A stretch of 17,020 bases of DNA. Origin: JAZKFT01 sp043760535 (GTDB lineage Bacteria > Bacteroidota > Bacteroidia > Chitinophagales > Chitinophagaceae). The stretch covers positions 1-17,020 of the forward strand of contig JAYUOV010000086.1 of NCBI GenBank assembly GCA_043760535.1, in the 5' to 3' direction. Numbering within the stretch: position 1 is the stretch's first letter; every line of letters starts with the position of its first letter. The translations under genes were made by a program, and so were the position numbers. This document shows, piece by piece, positions 6,262 through 12,072 of the stretch. Below the pieces are notes generated by a model, which saw only the letters and a list, made by a program, of their open reading frames with translations, made no database searches and was not told the DNA's origin.

Positions 6262-6897
6262 TTAAAACAACCCAAACAACTGCGCATCTATCTTGCTAAT
6301 GACCTCCCCAAAATGTTCTTCATTTTCGGCGAATTTATTTTTGTCGCAATCTATTATAAGTACCGGGCCTTCGTGGTAGCCTTCTATAAATTTGGTATAG
6401 AGTTCGTTCAGTTTTTTTAAATAATCCAGGCGGATATTTTCTTCGTATTCGCGGCCACGTTTTTGTATCTGGCCTACTAAAGTGGGTACGCTGGCTTTTA
6501 GGTAAATAATTAAATCTGGCGGCTGCACCATGCTTTTCAGCGTTTCGAAGAACTTGTAATAGTTGTCGAAATCACGTTTGCTCATTAGGCCCATGTCGTG
6601 TAGGTTGGGGGCAAATATGTTGGCATCTTCGTAAATGGTACGGTCTTGTATTACGGTTTCGGTGCCACGGCTTATTTCCAGAAGCTGGTTAAGGCGGCTA
6701 TTGAGAAAATATATCTGCAGGTTAAAGCTCCACCTCGGCATCTCTTCGTAAAAATCGTTGAGGTAGGGGTTGTGGTCCACATCTTCAAACTGTGGTATCC
6801 AGCGGTAATGCTTGCTCAGCATTTCGGTAAGGGTGGTTTTGCCTGCGCCTATATTTCCGGCCACGGCTATATGTTTGGGCTTTTTTGCTTTTGCCAT
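6262..6897 (-). CDS. Deoxynucleoside kinase
   Basis: This 211-residue enzyme phosphorylates deoxynucleosides (salvage of dA, dG or dC) in the cytoplasm. The P-loop GNIGAGKTT is at residues 14-22. The DRT variant of the 'ERS' motif is at 85-87 (Asp85, Arg86) in VIQDRTIYEDANIFA. The arginine-rich lid KRGREYE is at 146-152. FEDVDHNPYLNDFYEE (37-52) supplies the substrate-pocket glutamate region. Length fits bacterial dAK/dGK-type enzymes; which base it prefers cannot be told from the motifs. The start at 6897 gives a short Lys-rich lead before the P-loop strand. It runs alone, with about 350 bp of repeat-filled spacer upstream. Confidence 0.92.
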   Translation of the reverse strand: MAKAKKPKHIAVAGNIGAGKTTLTEMLSKHYRWIPQFEDVDHNPYLNDFYEEMPRWSFNLQIYFLNSRLNQLLEISRGTETVIQDRTIYEDANIFAPNLHDMGLMSKRDFDNYYKFFETLKSMVQPPDLIIYLKASVPTLVGQIQKRGREYEENIRLDYLKKLNELYTKFIEGYHEGPVLIIDCDKNKFAENEEHFGEVISKIDAQLFGLF

Positions 6898-7001
6898 AAA
6901 AATGGAGATGTTCCTAAGTTAAAGATGCTGATTATTGCCCCAAATAAATGGGCGGTTCAAAGTATCAAAATTTTATGAAAGAAAGGATTTGTTTTTTTCG
7001 C

Positions 7002-7036
7002 CACGAAGAACAAAGGGATAAAGGTACACGAAGAAT
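7002..7036. repeat. Degenerate CACGAAG-type repeat in the kinase-trpS spacer
   Basis: CACGAAG occurs at 7002-7008 and again at 7027-7033, with AACAAAG- and GATAAAG-like units between them. Such purine-rich short repeats are common in spacers of this phylum. The whole 6898-7248 stretch holds no gene that I accept. Confidence 0.35.
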
Positions 7037-7050
7037 TTAGGGGCTGCGAT

Positions 7051-7166
7051 GCCGTGGTTGGTGTCCTCACCAACCACATGCGGCGGATGAATGTTGGTTA
7101 TCAGGTATAATAGAACAATGCATACCAGTCTCCAATTCAGTGGTTGGTGAGGACACCAACCACGGC
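7051..7166. repeat. Pair of inverted 27-bp palindromic repeats
   Basis: The 27 bases at 7051-7077 recur exactly in reverse complement at 7140-7166. Each copy is itself a hairpin: the 10-base arm GTGGTTGGTG, a 4-base loop (TCCT or AGGA), then CACCAACCAC. The spacer between copies is 62 bp. The sequence can therefore fold as two small hairpins or one large cruciform. It sits between trpS and the kinase gene and explains the open frame at 6973-7185 on the minus strand. Confidence 0.85.
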
Positions 7167-7193
7167 CTCCGAGCACCACCCCCATTATCCCCC

Positions 7194-7246
7194 AATGACC
7201 GTACGACCGATTGACTTATTGACTAATGACCTCAATGACAATTGAT
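7194..7246. repeat. 7-9 bp quasi-tandem repeat (TTGAC/ATGAC type)
   Basis: GAC cores start at 7197, 7205, 7213, 7221, 7228 and 7237, with GAT at 7244, so spacing is 7-9 bases, mostly 8. The array abuts the trpS stop codon, so it lies in the 3' untranslated part of that mRNA. The units are like those at 136-165. Confidence 0.6.
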
Positions 7247-7248
7247 TA

Positions 7249-8262
7249 CTAATAATAATTCACCCCAACCGCCTTCCGCACCATTTGTATGGTAATATCG
7301 GCACTTTCCCGGGCCTTCTCTTTTCCTTCTTTCATTATTTTTCCCAGTGTGGCTTTATCGTTTTGCAGGTCGGCGGCTTTTTGGCGGATGGGTGTTATAA
7401 AATGCACCATATCCTCAGCCAGTTGCTTCTTCATATCGCCATAGCGTATCTGCACATTGCCCGCCGATGAATCGTTGTAATCCTGCTGAAATTTGGTTAG
7501 CGTATCGTGGCCGCTTACCAATTGCATCAGGGTAAACAGGTTTTCAATAAAATCCGGCTTTTGGCTGTAAGGTTCGGCAGGGCCGCCATCGGTTTTGGCC
7601 TTCATTATTTTTTTGCGGATCAAATCATCATCATCTGCCAGGTATAAGGTGTTCATCTGGTTTTCGCTTTTGCTCATTTTACCATTGCCATCTAGGCTTA
7701 ATATTTTCACCAGTTCGCCGCCATAATTAAAGGCATGTGGTTCTGGCAATATATCGCCATAGCGGTGGTTAAAACGCTGGGCAAAATTCCTGGCCATTTC
7801 CAGGTGCTGCTCCTGATCTTTACCCACAGGCACTTTGGTGGCACGGTGAATGATTATATCTGCCGCCTGTAATACCGGATAGGTAAGCAGTCCGGCATTT
7901 ACATTCTCTGGGTGCAGCCGTACTTTTTCTTTAAAGGTGACTGTTTTTTCCAGTTCGCCTTTGTAGGCCAGCATATTGAGGTAAAGGTACAGCTCGGCTA
8001 TTTCTGGCACATCGCTTTGTACATACAGGCATACTTTGTCAGGGTCCAGTCCGCAGGCAATATTTTCGGCTATAACACGGTGTACGCTGCTTTGTAATTC
8101 TTTGCTATCTGTTAATGTGGTCAAGGCATGCCAGTCGGCCACAAAAAAGTAGCAGTTGTATTCGTCCTGCATCCGCACATAATTGCGCATGGCGCCAAAA
8201 TAGTTGCCCAAGTGCAGCATTCCTGTAGGCCTGATGCCGCTCAATACTCGTTCTTTTTCCAC
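7249..8262 (-). CDS. trpS: Tryptophan--tRNA ligase
   Basis: This 337-residue class I aminoacyl-tRNA synthetase charges tRNA-Trp. The 'HIGH' motif appears as LHLGNY at residues 16-21 after SGIRPTG (8-14). KMSKS is intact at 195-199. The Trp pocket and dimer region shows YPVLQAADI (128-136) and VPVGKDQEQHLEMARNFA (144-161). Length and layout are those of a normal bacterial TrpRS, with no insertion. The start at 8262 (MEKERVLSGI) is typical for the family. It appears to be a single-gene unit: no gene lies within 400 bp upstream, and a perfect -7 box stands 26 bases before the start. Confidence 0.97.
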   Translation of the reverse strand: MEKERVLSGIRPTGMLHLGNYFGAMRNYVRMQDEYNCYFFVADWHALTTLTDSKELQSSVHRVIAENIACGLDPDKVCLYVQSDVPEIAELYLYLNMLAYKGELEKTVTFKEKVRLHPENVNAGLLTYPVLQAADIIIHRATKVPVGKDQEQHLEMARNFAQRFNHRYGDILPEPHAFNYGGELVKILSLDGNGKMSKSENQMNTLYLADDDDLIRKKIMKAKTDGGPAEPYSQKPDFIENLFTLMQLVSGHDTLTKFQQDYNDSSAGNVQIRYGDMKKQLAEDMVHFITPIRQKAADLQNDKATLGKIMKEGKEKARESADITIQMVRKAVGVNYY

Positions 8263-8287
8263 TGATTGTATTTTTTTAGAAGGAGGG

Positions 8288-8295
8288 CAAATATA
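8288..8295 (-). promoter_or_regulatory. Putative -7 box for trpS
   Basis: Minus-strand 8295-8288 reads TATATTTG, a perfect TAnnTTTG element, 25 bases upstream of the trpS start, with the same placement as the box before atpB. No TTTG at the expected 19-20 base spacing was found, so confidence is limited. Confidence 0.45.
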
Positions 8296-8552
8296 ACCAG
8301 GATTAATACAAGATTAGGCGGATTAAGAGCTAGCCAAGCCCCTACATCCAGACATTCCTGCACATTTTATGAGTCTTGCGCCAACATCTCGCCTATTTTG
8401 GCATCCTTGAGCCTACTTGCTACTTATTAAATAAATTTAGCCATTTTGCAATCTTTTATCCTTTCTCTCTTTTTTTAATTGCTGTAATGGTAAACCAAAT
8501 AATGAAACAGCACCGGCCGGGAGTCAGGTGGCTTGAGTTTGGGTTATGTGAA
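8296..8552. other. Spacer between trpS and the orphan-gene terminator; no gene seen
   Basis: This stretch belongs to a ~400-bp gap between trpS and the gene ending at 8662. I see no tRNA, repeat array or convincing coding frame. A plus-strand open frame (8376-8684) crosses it, but it runs through the terminator stem and into the neighbouring gene and has no recognisable features. Confidence 0.5.
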
Positions 8553-8590
8553 CAAAAAAACCACATGAAAGCAAAGTGCCAAACATGTGG
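8553..8590 (-). terminator. Intrinsic terminator after the orphan gene pair
   Basis: In minus-strand RNA, CCACATG (8590-8584) pairs perfectly with CATGTGG (8567-8561) around a 16-base loop and is followed at once by seven U (8560-8554). It lies about 70 bases past the stop of the gene at 8662-9114 and would end that transcript. Confidence 0.7.
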
Positions 8591-8661
8591 AATAATAAAA
8601 AAGGAGAATATATTTAGGATGGTACTACACTATAAACGACACTCAGATGGTCGGGTTCTAT

Positions 8662-9114
8662 TTACCAAAAGTTGGTACCTGTAATTTCTCCAATTAAAGC
8701 GAAAATGATTTCCGAAGTGTCTTCAGTACTGTTCTCAATTTCAAGAGGCATACCTGAATCATTAAATATGTTTCCTTCAGCATTAATTAATTCTCTAACA
8801 ACCTGCCCGTTAATAAAATATTCAAGAGCATAAACGCTTGAGGTATCTCCAATCATAAACCGTAAAGCTTTGCCACCTGCAGAAATTTTGTCTGATTGTA
8901 ACGTATCTATAGCTATACCTGAACCTATCGTAATTATAGTTCCTGTGCCAACATTTGTAATACATATTGCAGATTCATCTATAAATGATGAAGTTGCATT
9001 TTCAAAATTATCCGAACCAGACTGAATAGCTTTAAAAATACCAATATCCTGTAAGAGTAATCCTGCATTTTCGTATTGCTTTGAACAAGCAACGCCTTGT
9101 ACATTGAAGCCCAT
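8662..9114 (-). CDS. Hypothetical protein in the toxin locus
   Basis: A 150-residue protein without signal peptide or membrane helix, so probably cytoplasmic. I do not recognise a family. The N-terminal part has small-residue beta-like stretches (TNVGTGTIITIGSGIAID, 53-70). The C-terminal third is acidic and ends in a helix-like segment with DTSEIIFALIGEITG (132-146). Small acidic cytoplasmic proteins behind a toxin gene are often immunity proteins, which is the only ground for suggesting that here. It follows the gene at 9144-9605 by 29 bp in the same direction and precedes an intrinsic terminator, so these two form a short operon at the distal end of the locus. Confidence 0.65.
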   Translation of the reverse strand: MGFNVQGVACSKQYENAGLLLQDIGIFKAIQSGSDNFENATSSFIDESAICITNVGTGTIITIGSGIAIDTLQSDKISAGGKALRFMIGDTSSVYALEYFINGQVVRELINAEGNIFNDSGMPLEIENSTEDTSEIIFALIGEITGTNFW

Positions 9115-9143
9115 TGTTTTTAGTTTAAGTATTCTGAAATAAT

Positions 9144-9605
9144 TTAATTAACCATTTGTTTCAAAAATTCAGTTTTGAAATCTTCGTAAATAGAGAGTAT
9201 TGATTTTGATATTTCCTCAAAATCTTCATAATTATTAAAGTTAGGTGCAGTGATGTCAGCTTCCTTATCTCCAATCAAGTGTCTGTAAATAAATGCCAAA
9301 TTACCAGAATCTAAGTTTATAAAAACGCCATTTACCGATATAAGAAAATAGGTTAAGAAAATTCCATACTTTAAATCAAATATTACATGGGCTATGACGC
9401 TATCTGAAATAGATGCTTTATAAAGAAAACTCCTGTCTACATATTTAAAATCATAGCCCAATTTGTTTAAAATATATAATATCTGTTTTTTATCAAATTT
9501 TTCCATCCTTTGATCATAATTCGAAAACCTTTTGCTAAGTTCAACTATTCGTTGAACAAAAGATATTTTGACAAATGCCGCTTCGGCTTGTGGGTTAAAG
9601 CTCAT
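9144..9605 (-). CDS. Hypothetical protein in the toxin locus (possible orphan immunity)
   Basis: A 153-residue, probably cytoplasmic protein with no signal peptide. The N-terminal half is helical and basic (VQRIVELSKRFSNYDQRMEKFDKKQ, 17-41). The middle has hydrophobic strands (YGIFLTYFLISVNGVFINLD, 80-99). The C-terminal 45 residues are acidic and helical (NYEDFEEISKSILSIYEDF). No family recognised. By eye the gene is clearly more AT-rich than trpS or the atp genes, as is common for transferred accessory genes. It stands between a strong bidirectional terminator (9630-9679) and the gene at 8662. It may thus be transcribed apart from the toxin operon, although I could not find a good promoter in the short gap. 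Confidence 0.65.
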   Translation of the reverse strand: MSFNPQAEAAFVKISFVQRIVELSKRFSNYDQRMEKFDKKQILYILNKLGYDFKYVDRSFLYKASISDSVIAHVIFDLKYGIFLTYFLISVNGVFINLDSGNLAFIYRHLIGDKEADITAPNFNNYEDFEEISKSILSIYEDFKTEFLKQMVN

Positions 9606-9629
9606 ATTATTCTGCTTTTAAAACAATCT

Positions 9630-9679
9630 ACTAGTTGAAAGCCACCAGCCTTGTTACAGGTGGTGGCTTTTCAACTAGT
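9630..9679. terminator. Bidirectional intrinsic terminator at the end of the toxin operon
   Basis: ACTAGTTGAAA-GCCACCA (9630-9647) and its complement at 9661-9679 form an 18-bp stem with one bulged base around a 13-base loop. The A-run and T-run flanking the GC-rich core form the usual terminator shape in both directions. It stands after the WG-repeat gene and the broken gene copy, marking the 3' end of the toxin operon. Confidence 0.75.
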
Positions 9680-9691
9680 AAAAATCAGAAT

Positions 9692-9784
9692 TTATTTTCT
9701 TATCACCTTAAATCAAGCTTTCCCTTCTTTAGAAAAGTATAGGGCTATTTCGATCCAACCTTTGATGCCTTCTAAAAAACTCAT
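9692..9784 (-). pseudogene. C-terminal remnant of a second copy of the 263-aa gene
   Basis: Minus-strand codons from 9784 read MSFLEGIKGWIEIALYFSKE, then GKA, a TGA stop, then FKVIRK and TAA at 9692. This aligns without gaps to the last residues of the gene at 10928-11719 (FFATDTNGWSEIALYFSKEG, then KASFKILKK). The TGA takes the place of its Ser256 codon and both copies end with TAA at the same point. Only about 30 codons survive; an in-frame TGA just upstream of the ATG shows that no longer gene remains. It is a relic of a paralogue, placed between the WG-repeat gene and the terminator. Confidence 0.85.
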
Positions 9785-9801
9785 TAATCAAAGTAGTAGT
9801 T

Positions 9802-10911
9802 CTAGTCTTTAAAATACTCAATGCCATTCTCTCCAACATAACCATCCTTGCCATTCAGCTTAACTTTAAAAACAGAAAATACTCTGTTTTCACTTATATC
9901 TACCACGGCAGATAAACTAATTTTTTCGTACCGATTTTTAATTTTAGGGTAAATACTACCTGGCACCGCAGCACCGTATTTGTTGCCAACCCTTGTAATA
10001 AATACACTGCTCCACGTAGAGTAATGGCGTATTTCATCGTAAACACAAGGTAAAATTAGCTTTCCTTGACTATCGGCAGCCCCGTATTTAGCACCGCGCC
10101 TCACAATAATGGACTTGTTTAGAGGGTTGAATCTTACAATATCGTCGTATTGGGGCGCTACATAATGATCCTTATTCCAAAGTCCTACCTTTTTGCCTTT
10201 GTACACCTTATAGAAAGGGAATTCCCCTTCATCGTACTGAAAATCGCTAGAAGAGATTTTTACCATCGAATCAAATTGAAACTTCAACTTTACACTATCC
10301 AGCATATGATCCATTTCAAGAAACCCATACGCTTGGTCAATTTTTTCTAGGTCTGGTGGCGTATCCAGGTCCAATTCCCCTACCGTTAGTGCCTTATAAC
10401 TAGGTGAGGTGATTTTTACCACTTCTTTATCAGAAAAAGATATTAAGTAATAAGTGTCCTTTAGTTTCCCAATAACTGTAGTCTTCCGCAAATTATAATC
10501 GTTGTTATAATAAAGCTTATCATAAATAAGAGGCACTACTGTATCGCCTTTTGTATTTATAACGCCTGCCCTTCCATTGTTTATTACCCAAAAATTATAC
10601 ACCTCTTTACTCAGATACTGAAGACCGTTTCGTACCCCAAAATGCCCGTAGGTATCAAAAGAAGTGATAATGAGCTTCCCATTTGCATCCAGCATTGATT
10701 GCTTTTTTCCTTTATATACATATAGAAAATCACCCGGGTACCCAGGCAAAACTGAATCGTATTTTGGAGCTACCTGGATTCTGCCCAAGGTGTCGCAATA
10801 ACCCCAGAGCTTTTTATACCGGTATGGGATATTTATAAAATTCTTATGCTGGCTATAACTGTTGCCAAAAGAAATAACAAAAGAAATGATGATGAACCAG
10901 GATTTAAGCAT
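9802..10911 (-). CDS. Secreted WG-repeat protein
   Basis: A 369-residue protein with a signal peptide ending near YSQ (residues 19-21). The remainder is degenerate WG (KWG-type) beta repeats. Units with the pattern 'G..GxxdxxGk.i.pp.YD' are visible at about 32-53 (LWGYCDTLGRIQVAPKYDSV), 64-86, 107-132, 235-257, 268-293, 304-330 and 346-369. WG repeats probably form beta-propeller-like or beta-rich binding surfaces; their ligands are largely unknown. The gene follows the 263-aa gene by 16 bp, so it is in the toxin operon. Unlike the immunity candidates it is exported, so a role outside the cytoplasm (surface or periplasm) is inferred. Confidence 0.8.
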   Translation of the reverse strand: MLKSWFIIISFVISFGNSYSQHKNFINIPYRYKKLWGYCDTLGRIQVAPKYDSVLPGYPGDFLYVYKGKKQSMLDANGKLIITSFDTYGHFGVRNGLQYLSKEVYNFWVINNGRAGVINTKGDTVVPLIYDKLYYNNDYNLRKTTVIGKLKDTYYLISFSDKEVVKITSPSYKALTVGELDLDTPPDLEKIDQAYGFLEMDHMLDSVKLKFQFDSMVKISSSDFQYDEGEFPFYKVYKGKKVGLWNKDHYVAPQYDDIVRFNPLNKSIIVRRGAKYGAADSQGKLILPCVYDEIRHYSTWSSVFITRVGNKYGAAVPGSIYPKIKNRYEKISLSAVVDISENRVFSVFKVKLNGKDGYVGENGIEYFKD

Positions 10912-10927
10912 TGATTAAAATATTTCT

Positions 10928-11719
10928 TTACTTTTTTAAAATCTTGAAAGATGCTTTTCCCTCTTTGGAAAAGTACAGGGCAATTTCGCTCCACCCATTT
11001 GTGTCAGTTGCAAAAAATTCATCAAAAAGCCGCTCCGATACATTGTACATATAAACATACTCTCCTGGCTCTAGTCGCTGAGGGTTGCTTTTATCTTCCT
11101 GTAGCGAATAATAAAAATCACCTTCCATTTGTGTTTTGCCATCAGAGGTTTGCGTTCTTTTCAGAAGCTCCCATACCCATTTGTAGGTGTCTGGTGCATT
11201 ATGTGCCAGGCAGTTGTGCAAATTTTGACACAGATATGCTGCATTGATTGTTTCAGGTTGAGGCGGCGCCGTTGGGTACACCTCCTCACCTTCCAGCTCA
11301 AAATTGGTTACATACCTTATTCCATCCCGTTGAACGGTTACAAACAATGTGTCGTAGATTACCGAGGCGTTTATTTTTGTGTATTGCTCTTGTATGTAAA
11401 GGAACAACTGTTGCATTTCCTTTGTAATTTCCAGATTACAACTTACCTGATCAGCCTCCCAGTTTTTTTCTTTGCTTTCAATTGAGTCGAACAAATAGAG
11501 GTCGGCATCGCCGCTCCATCCATCTTGATTTTTCTTTATTGAATAAGAACCTCCGTCCCATAACGGGTCATCCTTATAGGTAACTACTTTATTGAGTTCA
11601 AAAATTGCTTTGTCTAATGTCAAAGACGAGGTATCTAAACTTACTCCTGCTTTTGATAATGTGTGCTTGACTTCGATAGCTTGTGGTGTCCCATTATTAG
11701 CTAACAACTGCTTCATCAT
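10928..11719 (-). CDS. Candidate immunity protein, tentatively YezG/DUF600-like
   Basis: A 263-residue cytoplasmic protein with no signal peptide. It seems to have two parts joined by a proline-rich linker (150-157, TAPPQPET). The N-terminal half contains SYSIKKNQDGWSGDADLYLF (59-78). The C-terminal half has DFYYSL (201-206) and ends NGWSEIALYFSKEGKASFKI. The last element faintly recalls the 'W..i.l.l..dGkf.i' strand pair of DUF600/YezG immunity proteins, some of which guard against nucleases of the type encoded upstream. That likeness is weak. The start overlaps the preceding stop (ATGA), implying translational coupling. A broken copy of its 3' end lies at 9692-9784, so the gene has been duplicated. 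Confidence 0.7.
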   Translation of the reverse strand: MMKQLLANNGTPQAIEVKHTLSKAGVSLDTSSLTLDKAIFELNKVVTYKDDPLWDGGSYSIKKNQDGWSGDADLYLFDSIESKEKNWEADQVSCNLEITKEMQQLFLYIQEQYTKINASVIYDTLFVTVQRDGIRYVTNFELEGEEVYPTAPPQPETINAAYLCQNLHNCLAHNAPDTYKWVWELLKRTQTSDGKTQMEGDFYYSLQEDKSNPQRLEPGEYVYMYNVSERLFDEFFATDTNGWSEIALYFSKEGKASFKILKK

Positions 11720-12063
11720 TTTTTCTTTTTAAGTTTTTTATTAATCTCAACATCTGCATCGTAAAAAGCTTGGTCCCAAATAAAATTCATAATAGGATTC
11801 ATACTTTCATCAAAACAAATTTCAATTCTATTGAATCTTTCATCAGAATTTAGATTAGTCTCATATACTTGTTGAATTTTTCTACCTTCAAAAAAGTCAA
11901 TTTCAATTAGAGGTAAAGGTTCATTTGAAACAGCATCCCAAAAACCAATATCGTAATAATTGTCAGCGAAAGTCATCTTTAGTAATATTTTTCTTTTGCC
12001 TGCTTCATTTGAGTTCAATATTGCATTAGATGTAATATCCTTAATAATTTCATTCTTATTCAT
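11716..12063 (-). CDS. Candidate cognate immunity protein
   Basis: A 115-residue cytoplasmic protein encoded 9 bp after the nuclease-toxin gene, the position where the cognate immunity gene is normally found. It is acidic and aromatic in its middle (IGFWDAVSNEPLPLIEIDFF, 39-58), with alternating strand-like segments up to FIWDQAFYDADVEI (93-106), and ends with a basic tail, KKLKKKK. An acidic surface would suit binding to a DNA-mimicking or basic nuclease face, but that is inference. No family recognised. Its stop overlaps the start of the next gene by 4 bp. By eye it is more AT-rich than the toxin gene. Confidence 0.7.
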   Translation of the reverse strand: MNKNEIIKDITSNAILNSNEAGKRKILLKMTFADNYYDIGFWDAVSNEPLPLIEIDFFEGRKIQQVYETNLNSDERFNRIEICFDESMNPIMNFIWDQAFYDADVEINKKLKKKK

Positions 12064-12072
12064 ATAGTTACA

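Noticed and set aside
6973..7185. Minus-strand open frame of 70 codons between trpS and the kinase gene
   Set aside because: It is made almost wholly of the inverted 27-bp repeats and the CACGAAG-type repeat; the 'VGEDTNHG' peptide is the translation of the repeat itself.
8376..8684. Plus-strand open frame of 102 codons in the trpS upstream gap
   Set aside because: It runs through a terminator stem and into the end of a minus-strand gene, with no family likeness, no membrane or signal pattern of note and no fitting neighbours.
9692..9784. A short intact gene starting at the ATG at 9784
   Set aside because: It would encode only 23 residues, and its sequence is plainly the tail of the neighbouring 263-aa gene with a stop inside.
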